Source: Desulfobacterales bacterium (GTDB lineage: Bacteria > Desulfobacterota > Desulfobacteria > Desulfobacterales > JARGFK01). Taken from it: a DNA stretch of 64,000 bases. A program made the position numbers and the translations under genes. Position 1 is the stretch's first letter. Every line of letters begins with the position of its first letter. Where the stretch lies: contig JARGFK010000009.1 in NCBI GenBank assembly GCA_029211065.1, positions 1-64,000 of the forward strand. Direction: 5' to 3'. The notes below the pieces were generated by a model that worked only from the letters and a program-made list of their open reading frames with translations, was not told the DNA's origin and ran no database searches. Below are positions 35,878 to 45,392 of this stretch, piece by piece.

Positions 35878-36610
35878 AGGCCTGATGGTTTTTTACGAAA
35901 ACATGCTGGCGCTAAACAACGTCGGCATCACCTGCAGGGAAAACCAGATCGTGGGCGTATTCGGCGCCAACAGCGCCGGAAAGTCCACGCTGATGTACAC
36001 CCTTTCAGGGATCATGGAAGATATCCGCCGCAAAGCGGAAATGGCCGGCGGCGAGCGCATCACGGTCATGGGGCAGATCCGCTATCTGGGCGAGGATATC
36101 ATGGGCGTCAAACCGAGCCAGCGTGCCCGAAAGGGAATCGTCCTCTGCCCGGAGCGGCGCCGGATTTTTAACGAGAGCAGCGTCATGGAAAACTTAAGGA
36201 TCGGCGGCTACGTGGCATCGCCGGCCCAGGCCCGGGAAACGCTGGCATATGTTTTTAAAATATTCCCGGCGCTGGAAAAACTGAAAAAACGGATCGGCGG
36301 CTTTCTCAGCGGCGGTGAGCAGCAGATGCTGGCCATCGGCCGTGCCTTGATGGCGCAGCCCAAGCTGCTCCTGCTGGATGAGCCCCTGATGGGCCTCAGC
36401 CCCCTGGTTCAGGCCATGCTGGTGCGGGCCGTCAGGGAAATCCGCGACGAAACCGGGATATCCATCATCATTACCGAGCAATATGCCCGGCCGGTGCTCC
36501 CTATCATTGATTACGGTTTTATTCTGGAAAACGGAGCAGCGGTCATGGAGGGAACCCGGAAAGAACTGATGGGCAACCCTGACGTGCGTTCCGCCTATTT
36601 TGGAATCTGA
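35864..36610 (+). CDS. livF: Liv-type ABC transporter ATP-binding protein LivF
   Basis: The 248-residue ATPase has Walker A GANSAGKST near residue 38, the LivF-typical CPERRRIFNESSVMENLRIG near 95, a canonical signature FLSGGEQQMLAIGRAL near 148 and Walker B LLLLDEPLMGLSP. It overlaps livG by 14 bases. An insertion of about 15 residues (EDIRRKAEMAGGER) follows the Q-loop region. With a degenerate LivG partner, LivF probably supplies the standard signature in one of the two ATP sites. Confidence 0.92.
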   Translation: MLTAEGLMVFYENMLALNNVGITCRENQIVGVFGANSAGKSTLMYTLSGIMEDIRRKAEMAGGERITVMGQIRYLGEDIMGVKPSQRARKGIVLCPERRRIFNESSVMENLRIGGYVASPAQARETLAYVFKIFPALEKLKKRIGGFLSGGEQQMLAIGRALMAQPKLLLLDEPLMGLSPLVQAMLVRAVREIRDETGISIIITEQYARPVLPIIDYGFILENGAAVMEGTRKELMGNPDVRSAYFGI

Positions 36611-36611
36611 C

Positions 36612-36741
36612 GGGTTGCGGGTTACGCGTTACGGGTTACGAGTTAGCGAAGGCTATGGTTCAGAAATGGATTACAATGCCTCCCGGTTCACAAAGGACGG
36701 TGTCCGGTTCATTAAAATCCCTGAGCCCTGAACCCTGAAAG
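36612..36741. repeat. Heptamer-phased repeats between livF and ligase
   Basis: Five units GGGTTGC, GGGTTAC, GCGTTAC, GGGTTAC, GAGTTAG (36612-36646) are in exact 7-base phase. CTGAGCC, CTGAACC, CTGAAAG follow at 36721-36741. The two sets differ in sequence from each other and from the repeats at other loci. Confidence 0.75.
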
Positions 36742-36790
36742 CTTAGGCCGATTTAATACCGACTTGCTGGAAGGATATTATGATTGGGCC

Positions 36791-38449
36791 ATGAGTAACA
36801 GCGAACTGCAAAACGAACGGATATTTACCCGCTTTGACCGGATGAGCGAGCGCTACCCGGACCGGACGGCGCTACTCTATCTGGGCGAACGCTTTACCTT
36901 TGCCCGGCTTCGAGAGCTAAGCGACCGGTTTGCCGGCGCCCTGACCGGCATGGGCATCGGCAAGGGCGACCGGGTCATGCTTTACATTCCCAACTGCCCC
37001 CAGTGGGTCATCGCCTTTCTGGCGATTCAGAAAATCGGCGCGGTGATGGTGCCGGTTTCACCCATCTACACCTCCCATGAGATCACCTACATGATAGAAG
37101 ATGCCGGCGTTGAAACCGTCATTTGCCTCGACACCAATTACTGCTATGCCAACGAGGTCTGCTTTAACGTCGGGGTCAAACATGTCATCGTAACGAACCT
37201 GGTGGAGCTGCTCCCTTTATGGAAAAGATATCTCGGGGTTCTGCTGGATAAAATCCCCCACGGCAAGGTCGAAAAGCAGGACGGCGTTTACACGTTTAAA
37301 TCGCTTTTAAACCACCCGCCCATCCAGTCGGCGGTTGCACTGGATCCCCGCAAAGACCTGGCATACATTCTCTATACCGGCGGGACCACCGGTTTCCCCA
37401 AAGGGGTTCCCGGCAACCACATCGGGATGACCTCCTATGTCAATGACGTCACCGAAGATGTTGCCCGCGGCTACCTGAAAGAGGGCGAAGATGTCTATAT
37501 CGCCGTCAACCCCCTGTTTCACATCATGGCGCTGGGGCTGTTCATGTCGCTGGGACTGAACAAGGGCAACACCACCCTGCTGATGCCGGTTCCCCAGGTG
37601 GATGCCATTCTGGAAACGATCCAGCAGCACCGCGCCCGCTGGCTGCTGGGGGTTCCCGCCCTTTACCGCATGATTCTGGAAAACGACCGCATCGACCGGT
37701 ATGACTTGAGTTCGCTGGCCTACTGCTACTGCGGCGGGGATGTACTCCCCATGGAAGTGTTCAACCGCTGGCAGCAGCGTTTCAACATTCCGATCTATCA
37801 GGTGTACGGCTCCACCGAGATCGGTCATGTCACCTACAGCCGCATTGACCGTCCGCCCCGGCCCACCTCCATCGGGCTGCCGCTGAAAAGCCGAATATGC
37901 AAGGTGGTGGACCCGGCGACCCTGGAACCGGTTGCAGCCGGTGAGGTTGGGGAACTGCTGGTCACCTCACCCTATACCCTCAAAACCTACTGGAACAAGC
38001 CGGATGAAACCGAGCGCGCCTATGTGAACCTTGACGGCGAAACGTATTACCGCATGAGCGATTTCGTCCGCCAGGACGAGTCCGGAGAACTGGTCTATGT
38101 GGAGCGCTCCGCCGACATCATCAAACACAAAGGCTACCGGATTTCCGCTTCGGAGGTGGAAGCGGTTTTGCAGAACCATACGACCGTCATCGGCGCCTGC
38201 GTCGTTGGTGTCCCTGACCCCAAAGTCGGAGAGCGGATCAAGGCCATCGTGGTCTTGAAGGAAGATGCCCGGGGGGTGGGCGGCGCCGAGCTCATCAACT
38301 GGTGCCGCGAACGCCTGGCGCCCTATAAAGTCCCCAGCTACATCGAGTTTCGCGACATGCTGCCCAAGTCCAAAGTGGGCAAGCTGCTTCGGCGTGAAAT
38401 CCGCGACGAGGAACGCCGGCGCATCTCCAAGGAAAAAAGCACGGCGTGA
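36791..38449 (+). CDS. Acyl-CoA ligase (AMP-forming)
   Basis: The 552-residue enzyme activates a carboxylic acid with ATP and CoA. Motifs of the class I adenylate-forming family are all present: YTGGTTGFPKG near residue 195, YGSTEIGHVTYS near 337, and YRMSDFVRQDESGELVYVERS carrying the Asp and Arg of the hinge. The final GKLLRREIRDEE holds the catalytic lysine. The ATG at 36791 is used; a TTG at 36764 in frame is an alternative with no better ribosome site. Placed after livJHMGF, it probably activates the imported acid, either a fatty or an aromatic acid. Confidence 0.92.
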   Translation: MSNSELQNERIFTRFDRMSERYPDRTALLYLGERFTFARLRELSDRFAGALTGMGIGKGDRVMLYIPNCPQWVIAFLAIQKIGAVMVPVSPIYTSHEITYMIEDAGVETVICLDTNYCYANEVCFNVGVKHVIVTNLVELLPLWKRYLGVLLDKIPHGKVEKQDGVYTFKSLLNHPPIQSAVALDPRKDLAYILYTGGTTGFPKGVPGNHIGMTSYVNDVTEDVARGYLKEGEDVYIAVNPLFHIMALGLFMSLGLNKGNTTLLMPVPQVDAILETIQQHRARWLLGVPALYRMILENDRIDRYDLSSLAYCYCGGDVLPMEVFNRWQQRFNIPIYQVYGSTEIGHVTYSRIDRPPRPTSIGLPLKSRICKVVDPATLEPVAAGEVGELLVTSPYTLKTYWNKPDETERAYVNLDGETYYRMSDFVRQDESGELVYVERSADIIKHKGYRISASEVEAVLQNHTTVIGACVVGVPDPKVGERIKAIVVLKEDARGVGGAELINWCRERLAPYKVPSYIEFRDMLPKSKVGKLLRREIRDEERRRISKEKSTA

Positions 38450-38652
38450 TTCAACTGATATAAATTTTTTTGCCTGATTTGCCCCTTTGATTAACATAGC
38501 GTCCATGTATCCCGCCGGTAAAAAAATTCGTTATCCTTTTAATACCACCCCAGCGTTATTTCGCAAAGCAAAAGCCCCAAATTGTAATTCCAGCTGTTTT
38601 TATTTCTACACTAAATTTTATAACCATCTAGAATATTTGATTATAAAATATA
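38450..38652. other. AT-rich regulatory spacer upstream of rpiR-type gene
   Basis: This spacer is markedly AT-rich compared with its surroundings and has no convincing gene. A 77-codon frame at 38487-38720 is rejected because its composition is that of random AT-rich DNA. It leads into the promoter/operator at 38653-38688. Confidence 0.5.
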
Positions 38653-38688
38653 TTGACAATATTATTTCATATATGTATTTATATGAAA
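38653..38688 (+). promoter_or_regulatory. Promoter with overlapping palindromic operator for the RpiR gene
   Basis: TTGACA (38653-38658) and TATTTA (38676-38681) are 17 bases apart. The palindrome TTTCATATA-N6-TATATGAAA (38665-38688) overlaps the spacer and -10 box, and a half-site TATTTCATA follows at 38693-38701. This is what an autorepressing RpiR-type regulator would need. Confidence 0.5.
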
Positions 38689-38768
38689 AATATATTTCAT
38701 ACAGGGCTGCCAAAAAATAGCGTGCTGTCCGAATGTTTCCAAACCATTCAATAGGGTGACCGACAAGC

Positions 38769-39626
38769 ATGAAAGAAATCGAAAAAATTTTTAGCCATCT
38801 GGAGGGCAGGTTCGAAAAACTGTCACAGAACCAGAAGCTTCTGGGAAAATATATTTTGGATAATTATCAGAAAGTCGCCTTTGCAACCATCGAGCAACTT
38901 TCGGCGGAATCAGGTGTCAGCGGTGCAACCATCGTCCGGTTTGCCAAAGCCATGGGCTACAAAGGATATCCCGCATTCCAAAAGGAAATCCGACGGATTG
39001 TTCGTGCGGATTTAAAAGGAAGCGAACGGTATAATATCGACTATGAATTTCGCGCCCGGGAAAACGATCCGCTTTCAAGAACCCAGCAAAAAGAGCTTGA
39101 AAATCTTTCTCACCTCCGGGAAACGCTTGATGTGTCAGAATTCAATAAGGCGGTTGAGACGATACATCGCTCGCAGAATATTCTGGTAATTGGATCTCGC
39201 AGCACCGCTTCCCTGGCCTACCATCTCTGGTTCGGCCTCACCAAGCTTGAGTTGAATGTATCCAAGATTACGACCGTCAACTCGGAAGCATACGACCGCA
39301 TGAACAAAAGGAATCGACCGGATCTGGTCATTCTCATCGGATTTCCGCGCTATTTGAGAGAACTCAAAGAGCTTCTGGACCTCGCCAAGGAAAAGGATGT
39401 CAACACCATCATCATCAGCGACAGCCCGTTCTCGCCGTTCCGCGGAGACATCAATCTTTACTCCCCGGCGGAATCAGCTTCATTCATGGCATTTCACTGC
39501 GCCCCCCTGATTCTGATAAACGCCCTTATCGACCACGTGGGTATGCTGGATCGGGATCGAACATTAAACGCGCTGGATCGCTTTGATAAATTGGCCGCAG
39601 AAAGGAAATATTTCATAAAGGCATGA
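38769..39626 (+). CDS. RpiR-family transcriptional regulator (HTH + SIS)
   Basis: The 285-residue protein has an N-terminal HTH_6 domain (FATIEQLSAESGVSGATIVRFAKAMGYKGYPAFQKEIR, about residues 38-75). It also has a C-terminal SIS sugar-phosphate binding domain (LVIGSRSTASLAYHLWFGL near 138, IIISDSPFSPF near 217). RpiR regulators sense phosphosugars or similar anions. It sits just upstream of, and in the same direction as, the TAXI-TRAP/AtuA cluster and probably controls it and itself. Confidence 0.92.
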   Translation: MKEIEKIFSHLEGRFEKLSQNQKLLGKYILDNYQKVAFATIEQLSAESGVSGATIVRFAKAMGYKGYPAFQKEIRRIVRADLKGSERYNIDYEFRARENDPLSRTQQKELENLSHLRETLDVSEFNKAVETIHRSQNILVIGSRSTASLAYHLWFGLTKLELNVSKITTVNSEAYDRMNKRNRPDLVILIGFPRYLRELKELLDLAKEKDVNTIIISDSPFSPFRGDINLYSPAESASFMAFHCAPLILINALIDHVGMLDRDRTLNALDRFDKLAAERKYFIKA

Positions 39627-39754
39627 CCGCCTATGACACGTCCTTAAATCAGTTCTTTTTCATATTGGGGGTGTTCCGGGCAAAAGACCCACAAGGCAGG
39701 ATGGATATTAACGACGTTCATGAATAAACAAGTATGAATGCAAAGGAGGTCAAA

Positions 39755-40798
39755 ATGAAAAAAACAATTATGTTGGTTTTTGTTCTAATGACGTTTGTTC
39801 TTCAGGGTCCGGCCGGGGCGGCTGAATCCCCCTCCGCCCAGAAAGTCAACCTGTCCCTGGGCAGTGTCGGTTCCTCCTCGGGGGTTTATGCGTTTGCAAT
39901 TTCTTTGGCCGCGGTCGTTCATAAATACGATCCAAACATAATGGTGACGGCCGTGGAAGGCGGCGGCGGATATGACCATGCCAAATCCATGAAAAAAGGT
40001 ATCTTGGACTGGTCCATGAGCGGCAGCCCCGCCGTTTACGCAACAGTGCGTGCAGGTGTGGCCAATTTTCAGAAAGAGGGTCCGTGGGAACCGATCCGTC
40101 TGATGTTCATGCGAAACCTGAATGTAACCCGCATCTATGTGCGCGCCGATGTTGCCGCCAAGGAAGGAATCCGCACCTGGAAGGATTTAAGCGGAAAGAA
40201 TTTCTGCCCGGGAATCCCCGGCACCCGGGACGCTTCCCGCATCATGGATGCCAACAAGATGCTCGGAACCGGCATCAAGTTGATCCCCAGTTCTTTGGCG
40301 GATGCCACCCGGGGGACTCGCGAAGGCAAACTGGTGGGCATGGTGAAGGGAAGCCCGCACGACAGCTTTGATGCAGCCATGATGGAAAGTCACTACAGTA
40401 CCCCACTCACCGTCATCGGCTTTGCCAAAGATGAGGCTGACAAACTCCAGGCTGAAGATCCGATGAATACCTTCATGGAAACTTCGGCAGGCGCCATCCG
40501 GGAACTCCCGAATCTGCCAAGTTTATGGGAGATGAGCTCGGCCACCATGACCATCAGCAGTTCGCAAATGTCCCAGGAGACAGGTTATCGCATCGTAAAA
40601 GCCGTTTATAAGGGATGGGACGAAATCGCAGCGGCATTTCCTCCCTGCAAAGGAATCGATCCCATTGCAGATGCCTTCAAGCATACACCCGCCGGCAAGG
40701 AATTCTTTTTTCACGCCGGTGTGATCCAGTATGCCAAAGAAAAGGGAATTCAGGTTCCGGACCGTTTTATCCCGCCGGAATATAAAGACGTAAAATAA
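39755..40798 (+). CDS. TAXI-family TRAP transporter solute-binding protein
   Basis: The 347-residue periplasmic protein has a signal peptide (MLVFVLMTFVLQGPAGAAE) and TAXI hallmarks: VNLSLGSVGSSSGVYAFAIS, VTAVEGGGGYDHAKSM and ICVRAD-like IYVRADVAAKEGI. RTWKDLSGKNFCPGIPGTRD and GKLVGMVKGS-type ligand loops follow. Known members bind glutamate or other carboxylates; the ligand here is unknown. The ATG at 39755 follows the strong site AAAGGAGG. It supplies solute to the fused permease encoded next. Confidence 0.9.
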   Translation: MKKTIMLVFVLMTFVLQGPAGAAESPSAQKVNLSLGSVGSSSGVYAFAISLAAVVHKYDPNIMVTAVEGGGGYDHAKSMKKGILDWSMSGSPAVYATVRAGVANFQKEGPWEPIRLMFMRNLNVTRIYVRADVAAKEGIRTWKDLSGKNFCPGIPGTRDASRIMDANKMLGTGIKLIPSSLADATRGTREGKLVGMVKGSPHDSFDAAMMESHYSTPLTVIGFAKDEADKLQAEDPMNTFMETSAGAIRELPNLPSLWEMSSATMTISSSQMSQETGYRIVKAVYKGWDEIAAAFPPCKGIDPIADAFKHTPAGKEFFFHAGVIQYAKEKGIQVPDRFIPPEYKDVK

Positions 40799-40850
40799 CA
40801 GGGACGGGATTTTAAATCATCATAAAGTTGTTCTTCACAGGAGGTTTCCC

Positions 40851-42722
40851 ATGCCCTGGATTACCCGCGAAAGGGCGGTATACTGGACTGCTTTAGGATT
40901 CGCGATATTTCAGTTGTTCATCACCGTCAGCATATCCCTTTATGATATGCAGCTCAGGGCGCTCCATGTCCTCATGAGCCTTTCCGTTGTTTTTCTGGCG
41001 CTTCCCCTGAGTAAAAAGGCAGACAGCACCAACCGCATATCGCTCGGGTCGCTGTTGATTGTCGCTATTGTATTAACGGCCAACATCCGGATTTTTATCG
41101 ACTGGGAAAAAATAATCATGTATCCCGGCGATGCCGGCCGGATCGATCTGGTCCTCGGGGCTTTCCTGACCGTTTTTATTCTGGAAGCTTCCCGCCGGGC
41201 TACGGGCTGGGCGATACCGGTGCTGGTCTGCCTCATGTTCGTATATGTGTTTTTAGGGCCGCTGATGCCGGGGATCTGGATCCATCCGGGTTTTACGCTG
41301 GAGCACGTCCTTTCGTCCCTCTACTATTCATCGGACGGCATCTACGGCTCCTTGACCGGTACTTCGGCGACCTTTATCTCCATGTTTATTATTTTCGGGA
41401 CGCTGCTGGACGCCTCCGGCGGCGGGAAAACGTTTATCGATGTAGCCCTCCTGTTCGCGGGGCGCTTCAAAGGCGGACCGGCCAAAGTGGCTGTGGTTTC
41501 AAGCGCGCTATTCGGGATGATTTCAGGAAGCGCGGTCGCCAACGTTTCGGTGACCGGCAATTACACCATTCCCCTGATGAAGGGGCTCGGATATGATCCG
41601 AATTTCGCCGGCGGGGTGGAATCCATATCATCAACCGGGGGGGGCATTACTCCCCCGGTGATGGGCATTACGGCCTTTATCATGGCTGACCTGCTGGGAA
41701 TACCCTATTTAAAGATCATCGGCTATGCTGCCATTCCCTGCCTGCTGTTTTACATCGGGATCATCGCCGGTGTACATTTTGAAGCGACGCGCATCCGGCT
41801 GATTCCGGTCCCAGCGGATCAGATTCCGCACTGGAAAGAAGTCCTGACCTGGAATAAAATCATGCCGCTGATTGCCCCGGTATGTGTTCTGCTGGTTCTG
41901 CTGTTCAGGGGATACACGCTGATATCGGCCGGTTTCTACGCCTGCAGTACCGTGATCGTTCTTTACATAAGCTCGGATTTGACCTTGTCCGGCTTGAAGC
42001 AAAATGTTTTGAAAATATTAAAAGCCCTCTGCAACGGCGGTCTTTCCATCGCCAAAATCGCTCCCATTCTGGTGAGCGTCGGCATCTTTACCGATCTGCT
42101 TGGCCTTACCGGCGTCGCTCCCAAAATCAGCAGCTTGATACTTGAAATGGGCGGAACCAACTTGATCGGTTCTCTGCTGGTGGCAGCCCTGATCCCGCTG
42201 ATCCTGGGCGCACCCCTGCCGGTGACGGCGACTTATATCCTTTCGGCCGCCCTGATCGCACCCGCAATTGTAAAGCTCAAGATCGACGTGGTGGCCGCTC
42301 ACATGTTCCTGCTTTACTGGGCCACCCTGGCATCTGTAACCCCGCCCACCTGCACGGCCTGTGTGATCGGCGCCAATATCGGCGGCGGGAACTGGTTTAA
42401 GGTCGCGCTGGTGGGCATGCGCCTGGGGGCGGTCGCTTTTCTGATCCCGTTCTTTTTCGTTCTTAATCCCGCTCTGCTGGGACGGGGAGAGCCCATTGAT
42501 GTTATAATTTGCGCGGCAACCGGGATCATCGGGGCGATTTTTCTTGCTGCCGGTTTTTTCGGATCAAGGGACAACATCATAAAATCTGTTGTGAAAGTTG
42601 CGGCCGGCGCCCTGATGCTGGCGCCGAACTACACGCTCTCATTTCTGGGAATCGGGATGGGGGGAATTACACTGGTGTATGAAAAGATCTTTTCGGAAAA
42701 ACAACGTGCCGCTAAAGTTTAG
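40851..42722 (+). CDS. TRAP transporter permease, fused 4TM/12TM
   Basis: The 623-residue membrane protein combines the small (DctQ-like) and large (DctM-like) TRAP subunits, the form that always pairs with TAXI binding proteins. About 17-18 hydrophobic segments are visible. The large-subunit signature segments are FGMISGSAVANVSVTGNYTIP near 215 and GGITPPVMGITAFIMAD near 255. LYWATLASVTPPTC near 490 is also conserved. It imports a solute driven by a sodium or proton gradient. CAGGAGG precedes the ATG. Confidence 0.93.
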   Translation: MPWITRERAVYWTALGFAIFQLFITVSISLYDMQLRALHVLMSLSVVFLALPLSKKADSTNRISLGSLLIVAIVLTANIRIFIDWEKIIMYPGDAGRIDLVLGAFLTVFILEASRRATGWAIPVLVCLMFVYVFLGPLMPGIWIHPGFTLEHVLSSLYYSSDGIYGSLTGTSATFISMFIIFGTLLDASGGGKTFIDVALLFAGRFKGGPAKVAVVSSALFGMISGSAVANVSVTGNYTIPLMKGLGYDPNFAGGVESISSTGGGITPPVMGITAFIMADLLGIPYLKIIGYAAIPCLLFYIGIIAGVHFEATRIRLIPVPADQIPHWKEVLTWNKIMPLIAPVCVLLVLLFRGYTLISAGFYACSTVIVLYISSDLTLSGLKQNVLKILKALCNGGLSIAKIAPILVSVGIFTDLLGLTGVAPKISSLILEMGGTNLIGSLLVAALIPLILGAPLPVTATYILSAALIAPAIVKLKIDVVAAHMFLLYWATLASVTPPTCTACVIGANIGGGNWFKVALVGMRLGAVAFLIPFFFVLNPALLGRGEPIDVIICAATGIIGAIFLAAGFFGSRDNIIKSVVKVAAGALMLAPNYTLSFLGIGMGGITLVYEKIFSEKQRAAKV

Positions 42723-42792
42723 ATGTCCGGTATTGCCCCGCTTGGGTTGCCGGGAATTGAAATATTCATAAAGTAGGCTGGGAGGTCATATT

Positions 42793-44181
42793 TTGGAAAA
42801 ACATACCGTAATTTCACCGACTTCTTGTATGGGGCTGGTGGGGATCGATGAGGGCGCTTATAAGATCGCTTTAACCAGAGATCCCGATTCCATCGCCGTT
42901 GACGCAGGTTCCCTAGATCCGGGTCCCCATTATTTAGGCGCCGGGCTGCCCCACGTCGCAGAATACAAAATGAAAAACGATTGCAGAATAATGATGGAGG
43001 GGCTCTTAACCAAAAAAACGCCCATGGTGATGGGATCTGCAGGGGGTTCCGGTGGACGCCCGCACATTGAATGGCACCTGAAAAGAATGAACGAGGTGGC
43101 CAAAGAAATGGGGAAAACCTTTAAGGTGGCGGTTATTGATACGACTTTAGACAAAGAATATCTTAAAAAAAGAATCAAAAGTGAAACCATAGCGGGCTTG
43201 GACCATGGCCAGCCCCTTACGGAAGATATCGTTGACCGCTGTACGGAAATCGTCGCCCAGATCGGTGTAGAACCCATTATTAAGGCGTTAAACATGAACC
43301 CGGATATTGTTCTGGCCGGCAGGGCCTGCGACAACGCCTGTTTTGCCGCCGAGCCCGTCCGAAGGGGTTATGACAAGGGATTGGCCCTTCACCTGGGGAA
43401 AATCATTGAATGCGGATCTGCCAGCGCCATACCTTTGCCGGATTCCAAAATCATGCGGACCCCCATGCTGGCCACCCTCATCGATGATTATTTTTTGGTG
43501 GAGCCTGCCACGGACGACTGGATCAGTACGGTAAGATCCACAGCAGGCCACGAAGCGTATGAGCGCACAAATCCTTTTTACCAGCTTGAACCAGGCGGAA
43601 TCCTGGACATGCGAAAAGCCAAACTGTCTCAGCCCAATGAACGGAGTGTAAAGGTTTCCGGCAGTGTCTGGATCGATGATCCTGAATCTTACAAGGTCAA
43701 ATTGGAGGGCGCGGAAAAGCTGGGGTATCGTTCTCTATTTATTGTAGGGGCCAGAGACCCCGCTTTTATCCAGAACATTGACTGGATTATTAATTTTACC
43801 AAAACACGGGTAATCAATGAATTTGAACCCAAAGGCCTTTGCGAAGGCAAGGATTACCACATTATATTTCGCATATATGGCAAGGACGGGGTTATGGGGC
43901 CGCTGGAGCCCCAAAAAAAAATTACCTCACATGAACTGGGAATCATCATGGAGATTATTGCCCCTACCCGGGAACTGGCCCACGAAATTTGCTATTTTGG
44001 AAAATACGGCATGGTTTGGTGTAATTACCCCGGACGCATCACCATATCCGGAAATGTAGGATATGCTTTTTCTCCCAGTATAATAGATGCCGGAGAGGTC
44101 TATAAGCTTTCGGTCCATCACCTGCTGCCCATCGACCGGGACCAGGCGCTTTTTGATATTAGAATTGTGGAGGTGGGATAA
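42793..44181 (+). CDS. AtuA-like / DUF1446 family protein
   Basis: The 462-residue protein is related to the acyclic terpene utilization protein AtuA (DUF1446, PF07287): GLVGIDEGAYKIALTRDPD, DAGSLDPGPHYLGAG, GSAGGSGGRPHIEWHL and DIVLAGRACDNACFAAEPV. AtuA is needed for citronellol/geraniol catabolism in Pseudomonas but its reaction is not settled. The start is TTG at 42793, nine bases after GGGAGG. The DUF4387 gene follows after two bases; the two families are commonly adjacent or fused. Behind a TAXI-TRAP importer it probably processes the imported acid or its CoA ester. Confidence 0.85.
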   Translation: MEKHTVISPTSCMGLVGIDEGAYKIALTRDPDSIAVDAGSLDPGPHYLGAGLPHVAEYKMKNDCRIMMEGLLTKKTPMVMGSAGGSGGRPHIEWHLKRMNEVAKEMGKTFKVAVIDTTLDKEYLKKRIKSETIAGLDHGQPLTEDIVDRCTEIVAQIGVEPIIKALNMNPDIVLAGRACDNACFAAEPVRRGYDKGLALHLGKIIECGSASAIPLPDSKIMRTPMLATLIDDYFLVEPATDDWISTVRSTAGHEAYERTNPFYQLEPGGILDMRKAKLSQPNERSVKVSGSVWIDDPESYKVKLEGAEKLGYRSLFIVGARDPAFIQNIDWIINFTKTRVINEFEPKGLCEGKDYHIIFRIYGKDGVMGPLEPQKKITSHELGIIMEIIAPTRELAHEICYFGKYGMVWCNYPGRITISGNVGYAFSPSIIDAGEVYKLSVHHLLPIDRDQALFDIRIVEVG

Positions 44182-44183
44182 AA

Positions 44184-44510
44184 ATGAATCTTAGAGAAAT
44201 CGCATCTGTGATCAGAACAAAGAATGCTGGTCCTTTCTGGTTTACCGCCGATATCATGTTTGACAATACGCAGCTATACGAGGCTGTAAAAAAATCCCAG
44301 GCCATCACTCGGGAGCGGGTGGCCCAGCTTTATAACGTCGACCCGGGAAACATTTCTGAGGTCATCTATCATGACGAAGGCAGGATTATTAAGGTGAATA
44401 TTAAAAGGCCCCATGTATCCGGCGACCCGGGAGATGCGGATGTTCTTGGCATGCAGCAGCACGCCCCTCTTTTGGATATAGACATAAGCTTTCATAAACT
44501 ATTCAGGTAG
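44184..44510 (+). CDS. DUF4387 family protein
   Basis: The 108-residue protein begins MNLREIASVIRTKNAGPFWF and contains TADIMFDN and IKRPHVSGDPGDADVLGMQQHAPL, matching DUF4387 (PF14330). This small family accompanies DUF1446/AtuA-like proteins and is probably a subunit of the same enzyme. No catalytic residues are established. It is the last gene of the RpiR/TAXI-TRAP cluster. Confidence 0.87.
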   Translation: MNLREIASVIRTKNAGPFWFTADIMFDNTQLYEAVKKSQAITRERVAQLYNVDPGNISEVIYHDEGRIIKVNIKRPHVSGDPGDADVLGMQQHAPLLDIDISFHKLFR

Positions 44511-44564
44511 TTTATAATACTATGTGTCCGTAGAGCCCGGCAAAAATACCCGAAAACCCCGCCC

Positions 44565-45392
44565 TCAGTGCAGGGTCCTATTGTCGTCGTCGTCATCTTC
44601 ATCGTCCCAGAGCTCGCCGGCCATGGCCAGGGCTTCGTAAACCGCATCAACAATGTCCTCGTCGTCAGAGTCCGTAAGGGGCTGGAGAATCTCAGCCGCC
44701 GCTTCGGGACGGATCATGACCGCCGCCTCGATGGCGGCAAGCAGCAGTTCCTTTTCAGTCTGATCTGAACGGATGAGAGCCTCAATGTGCGGCCAGGCCG
44801 CATCGATTTCCCAATTGCCTGCCGCGCAGATCGCCTCATAGAGGATATCCGGATTTTTACTGCCGATCGATTCGTAGATCTGTTCATCGAATCCATCAAT
44901 GTATTGCATGCAAAAGACCGCGGTCAGTTTCCAGTCTTCTTCGTTGCTTCGATAGGCGGCGCGCACAGCCTCCTTATGCCAGTCCTCCGGTGCGCGCACC
45001 GAAGCTTCCAGGATCCGCCGGCGCACTTTCCTGGGAACGCGGGCGTCCCGGTAGAGCCGGTGAAGCGTCTCCTGGATGTTGCGGAACATGGCTTCGGTTA
45101 TGAGCACCTCATCCGGGTCGTCGAAGCCGTCCATATAAGCGTACTCAAGGGCGGGGCCCAACGAAATGACCGCCAGGCTGCGCAGGGCCTCCGGTTCGTT
45201 GCTGTTTTGCAGAATTGAAAGCAATGCCTCGGCAAGCTCATCGCTGACATCCCCGGAATCGCCTGCCAGCTCAGCAGCCAGAAGACGGTCGGACGGTTCA
45301 GCCTGATCGTTTCGTAGAACGTCAAGGATAATGCTGCCGGCCTCCTGGGGCCATTCCCATGGCGGGATCGCTTCCAAAGTCTTAAGGTCCAT
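44565..45392 (-). CDS. HEAT-repeat protein with acidic C-terminus
   Basis: The 275-residue protein consists of helical HEAT-like repeats (for example LLAAELAGDSGDVSDELAEALL, AICAAGNWEIDAAWPHIEAL, LLAAIEAAVMIRPEAAAEIL) and ends in a run of Asp/Glu (DDEDDDDD). There is no signal peptide, so it is a cytoplasmic scaffold for protein-protein contacts. Its function is unknown. It is a single gene convergent with the DUF4387 cluster. Confidence 0.8.
   Translation of the reverse strand: MDLKTLEAIPPWEWPQEAGSIILDVLRNDQAEPSDRLLAAELAGDSGDVSDELAEALLSILQNSNEPEALRSLAVISLGPALEYAYMDGFDDPDEVLITEAMFRNIQETLHRLYRDARVPRKVRRRILEASVRAPEDWHKEAVRAAYRSNEEDWKLTAVFCMQYIDGFDEQIYESIGSKNPDILYEAICAAGNWEIDAAWPHIEALIRSDQTEKELLLAAIEAAVMIRPEAAAEILQPLTDSDDEDIVDAVYEALAMAGELWDDEDDDDDNRTLH

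Noticed and set aside
38487-38720. 77-codon frame upstream of the RpiR gene
   Set aside because: Composition (Tyr/Ile/Lys/Asn rich) is that of random AT-rich DNA, and the promoter/operator lies within it.
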